A stretch of DNA of 45,623 bases, taken from a virus. The position numbers and the translations under genes are program-made. Position 1 is the stretch's first letter. The number at the start of each line of letters is the position of its first letter. Below, in pieces: positions 25,528 to 32,992 of this stretch. The stretch spans positions 1 through 45,623 of IMG/VR virus record IMGVR_UViG_3300025917_000032. One strand, written 5' to 3'. The notes under the pieces were generated by a model that ran no database searches, was not told the origin of the DNA, and saw nothing but the letters and a program-made list of their open reading frames with translations.

Positions 25528-26303
25528 GCGTCGGCCGACGTGTGGTGGGTCTTGGCCCACGTGTCGATAGCCGTCATGGCCGGCGACATCACAGTCCCGC
25601 CAGCCGTGATGTCGCCGGGGATCGCGAGCACGGCGCGGCATTGCGCGCCAGTATTGATCGAACCGGCGTCCAGCCCGAACACGCTCAATAGGTTGTTGCC
25701 GACTGTCGGCGCGCCGCCCGTGCCGGCCGAACTGAGCGCGGTATTCGGCACCATCATGCCGGCGAAGCTGGTCGTCCGCTGAAATAGGAACACGCAGCGG
25801 ATCACGGCGCCGGAAGCGACGGAACCACCAGCCGACATTATGACGTTGCCCTGCCCCTTGCCGGTAATCACACCCGCGACGTTCTCGAGCATCAGAAAAC
25901 GTGTCGTGGCACCGCTGGCCGAAAGCCCGAACACGTAGTTGGTCGCGGTCGCGGGCACCGACCCGACGTAGACCAGGCTGATCCCGCCCGAGTAGTCGAG
26001 CGCGGCGGTCGCCGCCGTCACCAGGTATTGCGACGACGTGGCATTCGAGATGATGAGGTTGGTCGCATCCCACGCGGGCGCGTGGCCGGTGCCGACGAAG
26101 GTCGGGCCGAAACCGGATGAGCCACGCACGTCATCCCACGCCGTGACTGTTGCGCCGGAGACGGTAACGTTCTTCCGCACATCCCAGAAGCCGATGACCT
26201 GGCTGCTCCCGCCTAACGCCGAGACGAGCGCGGTATTGCCCGCGCCTAACGGATCTACGCTCGCACCTTGGCGGCGGCGGCGGCGAACGCAGGCGGCGCC
26301 CAT
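25524..26303 (-). CDS. lectin-like (LamG/ConA-fold) protein
   Basis: A 259-residue protein from ATG 26301-26303, directly after the previous stop (TAAGATG). An Arg-rich lead is followed by a LamG-type domain: F-W-D-V (about 40), T-A-W-D-D-V-R-G-S (about 56), then strand pairs ending with G-D-I-T-A-G-G. The same kind of domain ends the 13051-14181 protein. It probably binds a surface glycan. Confidence 0.65.
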   Translation of the reverse strand: MGAACVRRRRRQGASVDPLGAGNTALVSALGGSSQVIGFWDVRKNVTVSGATVTAWDDVRGSSGFGPTFVGTGHAPAWDATNLIISNATSSQYLVTAATAALDYSGGISLVYVGSVPATATNYVFGLSASGATTRFLMLENVAGVITGKGQGNVIMSAGGSVASGAVIRCVFLFQRTTSFAGMMVPNTALSSAGTGGAPTVGNNLLSVFGLDAGSINTGAQCRAVLAIPGDITAGGTVMSPAMTAIDTWAKTHHTSADA

Positions 26304-26304
26304 C

Positions 26305-26724
26305 TTATAGCGCCGAAAACTCGCCGATCGTCGGCGTGAACGTCGCGGTCGCGGGGACCACGAGGGCCAGCACCACGTACCGTTCGCCGCGCAGGGTCGT
26401 GATCGACGCCACCCAATCCGTGCTGTCGCCCGGATAGGTCGGGAGTGCCACGGCCGTGCCTTTCTGCGTCTGGCCGTCGTTGTAGGTGGCGTAGATCGAC
26501 GCGGTGGGCACGACGGTCGTGTGCGTCCCCTGGAGCCGGATGTCGAGCGCCACCGCGCCCTGTGCGGGCAACTGAAAGACATACGTGCCCGGACCGAGCG
26601 CGCCTAACGCGGAAAAGAGCGTCGCCGCATCGGCGAGCGCGAACGTGCCGCCGCCCGTGATGGTCGTCTGCGCGCCGAGATCGGCGCGGAGCGCCCGTTC
26701 GATGAGACTGCCTTGTCCGGGCAT
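26305..26724 (-). CDS. small beta-rich structural protein
   Basis: A 139-residue protein of Ala/Thr/Leu-rich beta strands with no Cys. It lies between the lectin-like gene and a tiny proline-rich gene. It is probably a virion accessory or adaptor. No family is recognised. Confidence 0.6.
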   Translation of the reverse strand: MPGQGSLIERALRADLGAQTTITGGGTFALADAATLFSALGALGPGTYVFQLPAQGAVALDIRLQGTHTTVVPTASIYATYNDGQTQKGTAVALPTYPGDSTDWVASITTLRGERYVVLALVVPATATFTPTIGEFSAL

Positions 26725-26727
26725 GGG

Positions 26728-26901
26728 TCAGCCCCGTCGCCGTTTCGGCGGAATGGGAGTGGGAGGAGGAGGCGGCGGCGCGGCCTCGTGCGTCGAGTCG
26801 GCCCACACCGCGCGCCCGGTGGCCACCAAGTCGCGCGCGACCGGCACGGTCACTTCCTGCACCGTGCCGGCGCGACGACCGATCAGCATGCGAACCAGCA
26901 C
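26728..26901 (-). CDS. 57-residue protein with proline-rich tail
   Basis: Starts at GTG 26899-26901, two bases after the upstream stop, and ends at TGA 26728-26730, three bases before the next ATG. A basic N-terminal half is followed by a run of prolines and a basic end. Tight fit between neighbours supports it as a real gene; composition is unlike its neighbours. The function is unknown. Confidence 0.5.
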   Translation of the reverse strand: MLVRMLIGRRAGTVQEVTVPVARDLVATGRAVWADSTHEAAPPPPPPTPIPPKRRRG

Positions 26902-26903
26902 GG

Positions 26904-27392
26904 TTAGTCCACCACCGCCGAGGGCGGCGTGGCCTGCTGGTACCGCTCACCCGACAGATAGACCGAGCAGGCGGTGATGTTCGCGACGTTGGAGGCGCCG
27001 GTGGAGACGCCCACGCAGTCGAAGCCGTTCGCGATGTCCAACTGGATGGCGTCCACCTGGATCACGACGCGCTTGTTCTTGACGCCCGCATCGGTGGTGA
27101 AGGACGTGCCATCCGTCTGCGCCACCAGCGCATCGCTCACGGACGTGTCGGCGCAGGCCCAGATTTTGGCCGTGGGGCCGGCCTTGGAGCCCGTTCCAGC
27201 GACGGCCGTCGCCTGCAAGAGCGACAGGAGAATCGTCGCGGCGTTCCCTTGGGTGATCTCGAACACGAACGTCGCGCGCATCGCGTTCTTGAGCGACACA
27301 TACGCGCTCGTCCGGCCCGCCGCATCGGCGGCGGGGTTCAACACCTGCACGGAGGGAACTTGCACCGGCAGGCTCAGGGCATTCCATGACAT
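26904..27392 (-). CDS. virion protein, decoration or neck candidate
   Basis: A 162-residue protein downstream of the capsid gene and its hairpin. The mixed beta composition includes a motif C-A-D-T-S-V-S near 80 and two further cysteines. Position directly after the major capsid fits a head decoration protein. The family is not recognised. Confidence 0.6.
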   Translation of the reverse strand: MSWNALSLPVQVPSVQVLNPAADAAGRTSAYVSLKNAMRATFVFEITQGNAATILLSLLQATAVAGTGSKAGPTAKIWACADTSVSDALVAQTDGTSFTTDAGVKNKRVVIQVDAIQLDIANGFDCVGVSTGASNVANITACSVYLSGERYQQATPPSAVVD

Positions 27393-27424
27393 CGCTCAAG
27401 TCCTCAGGAGAAAGTCGGAGGGTT

Positions 27425-27450
27425 GCGGGCCGACCGTGAGGCCGGCCCGC
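27425..27450 (-). terminator. hairpin after capsid gene
   Basis: GCGGGCCG (27425-27432) pairs with CGGCCCGC (27443-27450), seven bases after the capsid stop. There is no U-run after it on the minus strand, so it may slow polymerase or protect the capsid mRNA 3' end rather than end transcription. Confidence 0.45.
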
Positions 27451-27456
27451 GACGGA

Positions 27457-29970
27457 TTACCGCGCCTGCAACGTCACCCACGGTGCGAGGGTGTTGGTGC
27501 CGTTCTTGGGCGTGAGCGTCGAGTTCCAGAGCGGCTGCCCGCCGACCCGGTGCTCGAACCGGAAGGCCTGCTCCGCCGTCAGGAACTTGACGTGGATCGA
27601 CTGCGCCATCTGGACGCCGCCCTTCTCGACGACGAGGTACTCTTCCATCGCCGCGTAGACGATGTCGCCCACGGTGCCCACGGTCGCCGAGTACTCGATC
27701 GGGATCACCGGGTTGCCGAAGAGCGTCGCGTAGGGAGCGCCCGAGAGTCCGCCCGGAGGCGTGTAGATCGGGATCGTGGTGTTGGGGATGAACATCTGCA
27801 GCAGTTGCGGCTCGACGTCCTGGTTGATGAACCAGACGGCGTTCTTCCGGAGCGGCGCCCACATGCGCGAGCGCATCTTGATGACGTTGGCCGCGACGAC
27901 GGTGCCGGCCGACTGCCCGGATTCCTTGGACACCTGCACGACCGCGGGGCCGTTCAGGATGCCTAACAGCGTCCCGGCGCCGCCGCCGTTCAGGATATTG
28001 TCCTCGAGCACGAACGTCATTTCGTCCTGGAACGCCATGAGGGCGTACGTCTCGAGCGCCGCGGCGTCGGACAGGAGCTCATCGGTCGCGAAGAACACGG
28101 CGAGGAGCTTTTCCGGCTTGACTTCGATCCGGCGGAACTTCGGGTTGGAGCCCGTCGTGGCGTCGGCTTCGTTCGCCCAGAATACCTGGACACCGCCCCA
28201 CCGCTGGCCGTTCGCGCGGCTCGTTTCGTTGACGGCGGGGATGACGAGCGAGCCTGCGGGGCCGCTCATCGGAATCCGACGGACGCGCTTCAGGACCTCG
28301 CCCGCCTGATACGTGCGGAAGATCAACTGCTGCGAGAACTCGGGGTAGACGAGGAATCCGCCATCGGCCTGAACCCCTTCGCTCGCGCCGGCGGGACCGG
28401 CCAGCGGCAGAAGCCGCGGGTCCATCGCGCCACCGGGCACCGTCGCGCGGCGCACGGCCATGAGGAAGTCGCCGCCGCCATGGAACGGCGCCTTGGTTTC
28501 GCGCTGCTCGCCGACCGTGATGACGGGCTTGGCCGTCGCGCGGTAGCCGTCCAACAGCTCCGCCTTGACGGTGTCGAGCGACTTGCCCGCGGCGACCCAA
28601 TCGGTCACGTCTTTCACGGACTTGCCGTGCGCGTTGGCGAGCGCCAAGAACGCATCGACGTTGCTTTGTAGTGCGGCCCCGGCGGGGGCCGCCGTGTCGT
28701 TAGGCACGGGAATCTCCTTGGCCTTAGGGGCCGGTTCACTCGGGGAAGGGGGAATCGACCCGATCACGGCCCCGTCCGTGGTCGCGCGAGACTGCTCGTC
28801 GTCCGGCGGCGTGTCGTCCTGGTCGGTATCGGCCGGCGCCGGTTTCTTTTTCTTCTTCTTGCCGTTAGGCGGCGCGTCGTCCTCGTCCTTGTCGCCGTCG
28901 TTAGGCGGAGGATCGGCTGCGAGGACGGTTAGGCCGGGAGTGCCGCGCACATCGGCGACGGTGATCGAGCCGTTGTAGATGTGGCCGAGATCCATGACCG
29001 AAGCTGCGGCCGGCGCGATCACGTAGGTCTGCGCGGCGATGAGGCTGGGCAGTGCCGGACGCCCATCATCGCCGATCGCAGCGGGCGTCTCGAGCGCGGC
29101 GACCTTCCGCCGCGCCGATCGGCTACCGCCGGTGAGCTGCGCGAGCACATCGTCGAGCGTGTCGATACGATCCGCCATCCCAACGGCAATGGCGTCCTTG
29201 GCGGTGAGCACGCGACCTTGGCCGTAGTCGCTTCGCACAGTGGCAACGCTTACGTCGCGGCCTTTCGCGACCGCGCGGAGGAAATCGCTGTAAATCGCTT
29301 CGATCCGGCCTTGGATGTATTCGGCGGCTTCATCGCCGAGCGGCCCGTACGGGTTGCCCTCGACTTTGTACTTGCCGGCCGAGATGATCGTGGCCTTGAC
29401 GCCTTCCTGTTCGAGCGCGCCCGACTCATCGAAGTGCACAGTATAGACACCGATCGACCCGGCCTGCGCGCTCGGACTCATCGCGATTTCCGAGCACTGC
29501 GACGCGAGCCAGTAGCCGGCGCTCGCGGCCAGGTAATTGACAGCGGCGATGATCGGCTTTTTTTCGCGGCCCGCGAGAATCTTGGATGCCAGTTCCGGCA
29601 CGCCATCTACCGCGCCGCCCGGCGTGTCGAAGTCGAGCACAATCGCGCCAATCGCCGGATCGTCGAGCGCCGCGTCCAACTGCGCGCCTAACAATTGCGC
29701 GGATGTGCCGCCCGACATCTCGGTCATCATGTTCATGCGCGGCGCGATGACGCCGTAGACGGGGAGCACGGCGACCACGCCCTTGGTCTTCATCGTCGGC
29801 TGGCGGTTCGCGGCCGCGGCGGTGCGGACATCTTCCTCGGCCACGCGACCGCCCGACGCCCGAAGCGCGAGCAGGTCCATGATCGCACGGCCTTTCGCCG
29901 GGTCGATCGCCCACGGTGTCGCGGACACGGCGCGCAAGATTGCGTCGTATTTCACGGCCTTGACGTTCAT
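27457..29970 (-). CDS. S49 protease-scaffold-HK97 major capsid fusion
   Basis: A single 837-residue open frame. Residues about 60-280 are an S49 (SppA-type) protease: Ser150 in A-A-S-A-G-Y and Lys202, 52 residues later, the same spacing as the Ser/Lys pair of B. subtilis SppA. Residues 355-425 are an acidic/Lys/Pro-rich linker; 430-500 is a helical scaffold-like part. From about 535 the HK97-fold capsid begins (G-G-F-L-V-Y-P, then E-K-L-L-A-V-F-F-A-T-D-E-L). The protease usually cuts scaffold out of a separate capsid protein; here it would have to cut itself free. Confidence 0.8.
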   Translation of the reverse strand: MNVKAVKYDAILRAVSATPWAIDPAKGRAIMDLLALRASGGRVAEEDVRTAAAANRQPTMKTKGVVAVLPVYGVIAPRMNMMTEMSGGTSAQLLGAQLDAALDDPAIGAIVLDFDTPGGAVDGVPELASKILAGREKKPIIAAVNYLAASAGYWLASQCSEIAMSPSAQAGSIGVYTVHFDESGALEQEGVKATIISAGKYKVEGNPYGPLGDEAAEYIQGRIEAIYSDFLRAVAKGRDVSVATVRSDYGQGRVLTAKDAIAVGMADRIDTLDDVLAQLTGGSRSARRKVAALETPAAIGDDGRPALPSLIAAQTYVIAPAAASVMDLGHIYNGSITVADVRGTPGLTVLAADPPPNDGDKDEDDAPPNGKKKKKKPAPADTDQDDTPPDDEQSRATTDGAVIGSIPPSPSEPAPKAKEIPVPNDTAAPAGAALQSNVDAFLALANAHGKSVKDVTDWVAAGKSLDTVKAELLDGYRATAKPVITVGEQRETKAPFHGGGDFLMAVRRATVPGGAMDPRLLPLAGPAGASEGVQADGGFLVYPEFSQQLIFRTYQAGEVLKRVRRIPMSGPAGSLVIPAVNETSRANGQRWGGVQVFWANEADATTGSNPKFRRIEVKPEKLLAVFFATDELLSDAAALETYALMAFQDEMTFVLEDNILNGGGAGTLLGILNGPAVVQVSKESGQSAGTVVAANVIKMRSRMWAPLRKNAVWFINQDVEPQLLQMFIPNTTIPIYTPPGGLSGAPYATLFGNPVIPIEYSATVGTVGDIVYAAMEEYLVVEKGGVQMAQSIHVKFLTAEQAFRFEHRVGGQPLWNSTLTPKNGTNTLAPWVTLQAR

Positions 29971-31529
29971 CGCATGCCTCCGGTTAGGCGGTGCATGACG
30001 AGCGCCTTGGGCTTGCCGTTCTTTTTGGGCGGCTCCTCGTCGGACTCATCCTCGCTGCCGTCCTCGGGCGGCTTGCCTTCGTCCGCTTCCGATTCGGCGG
30101 TCGTGTCGACATTGACGGCGCGCGAGGACTGGCCTTCGGCGATGATGAGGGGCACGCCGTACTGTTCGGCCAGCTCGATTTCGGCCTTGCGCTCTTTCAT
30201 GATCTGCTCGAAGTCGACGCCCGTCTCCTTGCAGATGCGCGTGATGCTCGAGGCGCCCATGCCGACGAGATGTTCTTTCTCGCTGATGTCTTTCACGGGA
30301 TCGATCCACGGGAAGGCGCGCGGATGCCACGTCACATTCCAGTATTTCCGCTCGTCTAACGACGAGAGCGAGAGCGCGCCCGAGAGGAGCGACATGCGGA
30401 GCGCCCGCCGATAGATCGGCGTCAGCACCTTCCGCACAATGCGCTGCTGCATGGCCTGATAGACGGCGCGCTCGGCGAGCATGCCGACGCGGCCCGACGA
30501 GAACGACGTGTTATTGAGATCGCCCGAGAGCGAGATGTAGGAGACGCGGAGCGCGCTCGCGATCGACCGGAGGATCGCCTTATCGAAATGGTCGAAGGCG
30601 CTCGTCGGGTGCTTGGGATCCCAATCCTTGAACGTCTCGCCGGGGCCTAACCGCTCGATCGTGCCGGGGTTGGCTTCCCATTTGACGTTGCGCGCGCCCT
30701 CGCGCGGCTTGGCGGGGGGCGCCACATCCTGCGAGGTTTCGACGAATCCCATCTTGGCCGCCGACGCGCGCGACGCGACCAACTCGGATTCGCGATAGCC
30801 GCCTAACATCTTGAGGTCGACCACCACCGGCGCCATCCACGTCACGCCGCGCGACTGCATGGGGCGGCGTTGGATGAAGAGGTGGATGATGTCCTTGGCC
30901 GGGACGGGGAGGCGCTCTTTCCCCTGCGGGTCGGTCGGGTGCGCGGTCCAGAGGTGATAAAAGAGCGGGCGTCCCCATGCGTCCTGCTCGACACCCATCT
31001 TGATCGCGTTCTGGCCGGGGCCGGGCGTGACGTTGTAGTAAATGTCTAACTGATCCGCGTCGAACACCTGCACGGCGAACCCGAACGGATTGTCGAATCC
31101 GTCGACCATGCGGATCAGCACTTCGCCGTCCGTCGCCTCCGTCTCCACGGTCATGCGCTGGAAGTCGACCATCGTCGCGCGGCCGTCCACCGTGGGCGCT
31201 TCGCTGAAATCCTGCCACCATTGATCGAGGACGGGGTTGTCTGTCTTGTGCGGCGTGCCGCGCGAGGACTCGGCCTGCGGCTGCATCAGAATGCCGTCTT
31301 TGCCGACCACGTTCTCGCTGAAAATGGCCGGCACGGCTGCGGCGCTCGAATTGTTGATGACGAGCTCGCGGGCGCGATTCCGGAGCGTCTGCAAGTCGAA
31401 GCGGATGGTCATGTCGGCCGAGAGCCGCTGCATGACCCAGTCGTAATTCAGCCGATCGAAGGCGGCGCCCCGATAGAGCGACGCCTGCGGCTGCATCTCG
31501 CGGACAAGAGCGGCGAACGGGTTAGGCAT
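29967..31529 (-). CDS. portal protein (lambda B-like)
   Basis: A 520-residue protein. It has the portal family opening (residues 1-60 with R-G-A-A-F-D-R), the central S-I-A-S-A-L-R-V-S-Y-I-S-L-S-G-D segment near 330, and the long C-terminal acidic/Lys tail. It lies directly upstream of the protease-capsid gene (ATGA). It forms the dodecameric ring through which DNA enters the head. A lambda-type portal goes with the GpA terminase. Confidence 0.85.
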   Translation of the reverse strand: MPNPFAALVREMQPQASLYRGAAFDRLNYDWVMQRLSADMTIRFDLQTLRNRARELVINNSSAAAVPAIFSENVVGKDGILMQPQAESSRGTPHKTDNPVLDQWWQDFSEAPTVDGRATMVDFQRMTVETEATDGEVLIRMVDGFDNPFGFAVQVFDADQLDIYYNVTPGPGQNAIKMGVEQDAWGRPLFYHLWTAHPTDPQGKERLPVPAKDIIHLFIQRRPMQSRGVTWMAPVVVDLKMLGGYRESELVASRASAAKMGFVETSQDVAPPAKPREGARNVKWEANPGTIERLGPGETFKDWDPKHPTSAFDHFDKAILRSIASALRVSYISLSGDLNNTSFSSGRVGMLAERAVYQAMQQRIVRKVLTPIYRRALRMSLLSGALSLSSLDERKYWNVTWHPRAFPWIDPVKDISEKEHLVGMGASSITRICKETGVDFEQIMKERKAEIELAEQYGVPLIIAEGQSSRAVNVDTTAESEADEGKPPEDGSEDESDEEPPKKNGKPKALVMHRLTGGMR

Positions 31530-31803
31530 CGCCGTCCTTCCGGTGCGTCAGGAAGTACAATCCCTTCCACGCCATGCGGCCTAACGCTTCGAACCCGAAG
31601 CACGCGAGGTAAAAGAGGCCGCCCGAGGCGTACCACACGCGCGGGCCGATCGCGTGGAACGTCGCGAGGAACGCGGTCACGAGCGTCCAGCCGGCCAGGA
31701 GCGCAGCCACGGCGCCTAACTCGCCGCGCGCGGACCACACGGCGCGCGAGATGCGAGACAGCGACGCGCCCGTTAGGCGGGCGACGCGGGCTACTGATTC
31801 CAT
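31522..31803 (-). CDS. membrane protein in head module
   Basis: A 93-residue protein from ATG 31801-31803 with two hydrophobic segments (about 28-50 and 58-75). A membrane protein between connector and portal is unusual for a lambda-like head cluster; it overlaps both neighbours (13 and 8 bp). It could be an accessory gene acquired into the operon. No family is recognised. Confidence 0.6.
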   Translation of the reverse strand: MESVARVARLTGASLSRISRAVWSARGELGAVAALLAGWTLVTAFLATFHAIGPRVWYASGGLFYLACFGFEALGRMAWKGLYFLTHRKDGDA

Positions 31804-32387
31804 TGCCAATTCGCGCTGCCGGGGATGGCGGCGCCGGGCATCGGGCCGAACTGGATTTCGACGGGCGGGTTCGAGCCGCCGCCAAAGAGTGCCTGCACTT
31901 CCCACGCGAAGCGGTTCCGCTCGGTGCGAAGCTCGGCCAGGGTCAGCATGTTGAACGAGCGCCCGTCAACCGCGTAGGAATTGACGGCGCGGACGTTCCC
32001 GTTGACGCGCGACTGGATCTCCTGCTCGAGCAAGCCCAGCATGATCTCGGCGAACGAGCGCTGGTCGGTGCCGTTGGCGACGAGCGGGTTGGGCTCCATC
32101 GTCACGGTGCCGAAGACGGCCGGGTACGTGTTGCCGGAGAGCGAGACGAGGCCGGTCAGGCGGTAGGGACCGGCGGCGACCGGCGCGCTCACGCTCGGCG
32201 CAACCGTCACCATCCAGAACGTGTTGGTGGGATCGGCCGCGGCCGAGAAATTGAGCGACGACTTGCCGGTGAGCTGGTACTGAAACGCCCAGCCTTCGCT
32301 CGGCGGGTAGTCGGCGAGCGTCTTGGTCCAACTCCAGGTCGTGCCTGGAATCAGCGTTGTCGGTTCCGTCGTCGGAACTTGGAACAC
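31791..32387 (-). CDS. head-tail connector candidate (gpW-like C-terminus)
   Basis: A 198-residue protein starting at GTG 32385-32387, just after the duplicated leader and hairpin. Residues 1-120 are beta-rich; residues about 145-175 contain T-L-A-E-L-R-T-E-R-N-R, a helix like the lambda gpW family of head completion proteins. A gpW-like protein next to portal is the usual order. The N-terminal beta domain is extra. Confidence 0.55.
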   Translation of the reverse strand: MFQVPTTEPTTLIPGTTWSWTKTLADYPPSEGWAFQYQLTGKSSLNFSAAADPTNTFWMVTVAPSVSAPVAAGPYRLTGLVSLSGNTYPAVFGTVTMEPNPLVANGTDQRSFAEIMLGLLEQEIQSRVNGNVRAVNSYAVDGRSFNMLTLAELRTERNRFAWEVQALFGGGSNPPVEIQFGPMPGAAIPGSANWQWNQ

Positions 32388-32418
32388 CGCGCGCGATGTC
32401 TCCGGGATGCACAGAAAA

Positions 32419-32455
32419 GGCGGCGCCGCATCTCGTGGTGAGATGCAACGCCGCC
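32419..32455 (-). terminator. intrinsic terminator or attenuator before head genes
   Basis: A two-part hairpin: GGCGGCG (32419-32425) with CGCCGCC (32449-32455), and inside it a perfect GCATCTC/GAGATGC stem with a 5-base loop. On the minus strand it is followed by TTTT (32418-32415). It lies 28 nt before the connector start codon, so it either ends the terminase/tRNA transcript or controls entry into the head operon. Confidence 0.65.
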
Positions 32456-32470
32456 CGCAAGACGGCCCGC
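32446..32470. repeat. leader element, copy 2
   Basis: Matches 8051-8075 at 23 of 25 positions, and like it combines a hairpin arm with a following conserved run. The two copies stand before the lysis and head genes, the two late blocks. Confidence 0.6.
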
Positions 32471-32489
32471 TAGATTTTTCCGCCGCCGA

Positions 32490-32518
32490 ATACTACGTCG
32501 TTAGACCGTTCCGCGCAA
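32490..32518 (-). promoter_or_regulatory. candidate promoter TTGCGC-17-TAGTAT
   Basis: On the minus strand, TTGCGC (32518-32513) and TAGTAT (32495-32490) are 17 bases apart. Transcription would start near 32483 and meet the hairpin at 32455 within about 30 bases. The spacer holds a CTAACG that is also present in the copy near 8125. Confidence 0.5.
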
Positions 32519-32533
32519 TAGAGTTAGGAACAT

Positions 32534-32635
32534 GACCGGCGTTGCCCTGTGCCCGCGCCGCTTACCAAGGGCCCAGCTTGACCGCCCCAAGGACGGTGAG
32601 CAACGGGTGCTAGGGCCACTACAGGGTCGCCGGTC
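32534..32635. ncRNA. candidate structured RNA (nested palindrome)
   Basis: GACCGGCG (32534-32541) pairs with CGCCGGTC (32628-32635). Inside, CCCTGT (32545-32550) pairs with ACAGGG (32621-32626), then GGCCCAGC pairs with GCTAGGGCC with one bulge, then ACCG with CGGT. About half of the bases can pair. The strand is not decided, because the palindrome works on both. It does not fit a tRNA, hammerhead or HDV layout. Its place beside a tRNA recalls phage tRNA-linked RNAs, but it is much shorter than GOLLD or ROOL. Confidence 0.4.
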
Positions 32636-32643
32636 GAGTTAGG

Positions 32644-32717
32644 TCAGGGGGACAGGACTCGAACCTGTTCTCAGGGGTTCACAGCCCCTAGTGCCGATCC
32701 ACTTACACCACCCCCTG
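32644..32717 (-). tRNA. tRNA-His (GTG)
   Basis: 74 nt, 5' end at 32717. All arms fold: acceptor CAGGGGG/CCCCCTG, D arm GTGT/GCAC with GG in the loop, anticodon stem AGGGG/CCCCT with loop CTGTGAA (anticodon GTG, 32-33 C-T and 37 A), T arm ACAGG-TTCGAGT-CCTGT. The discriminator base is A, not the C usual for bacterial tRNA-His, and CCA is not encoded (CCT). It starts 6 nt after the preceding gene's stop. Confidence 0.85.
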
Positions 32718-32723
32718 CTATAG

Positions 32724-32975
32724 TCACCTGAAGATCACGGCGCCGTCGCGCGTCAACTCATCCGTGAGTGCGTAGACAACGCGACTAACCCGCGGCGTGG
32801 GGAAGCCGTCAGCGTCGCGGGGACCATCCCAGCTTTCGATGAACGCCATGAAATCGTCATGGCTCCTCGCACGGAAGGGCGAGAAGTCGGGCACAGGGAA
32901 GGCGATCTTCTGCGCCCCGTCCGGCATTTCCACGCGCACGCCATCGAAGCGACCGCCGACAATTTCGCAGATCAT
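32724..32975 (-). CDS. small protein downstream of terminase
   Basis: An 83-residue alpha/beta protein (C-E-I-V-G-G-R-F-D-G at the start) with an ATG at 32973-32975 and a 17-bp gap from the terminase stop. Its TGA lies directly before the tRNA. No family is recognised; proteins with a G-G-R-F-D-G start are common in phages. Confidence 0.65.
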   Translation of the reverse strand: MICEIVGGRFDGVRVEMPDGAQKIAFPVPDFSPFRARSHDDFMAFIESWDGPRDADGFPTPRVSRVVYALTDELTRDGAVIFR

Positions 32976-32992
32976 CCACGACCCCCCTTAAA

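Noticed and set aside
26255-26950. 231-residue minus-strand ORF overlapping structural genes
   Set aside because: Frame-shifted shadow, Arg/His-rich; the 26305-26724 and 26728-26901 genes explain the region.
28830-28875. A-rich run in the capsid fusion as a frameshift site
   Set aside because: The Lys-rich stretch does not give an X-XXY-YYZ heptamer in the reading frame, and the zero frame stays open.
32532-32642. 36-codon plus-strand ORF
   Set aside because: Possible ribosome site but too short, and explained as well by the palindrome.
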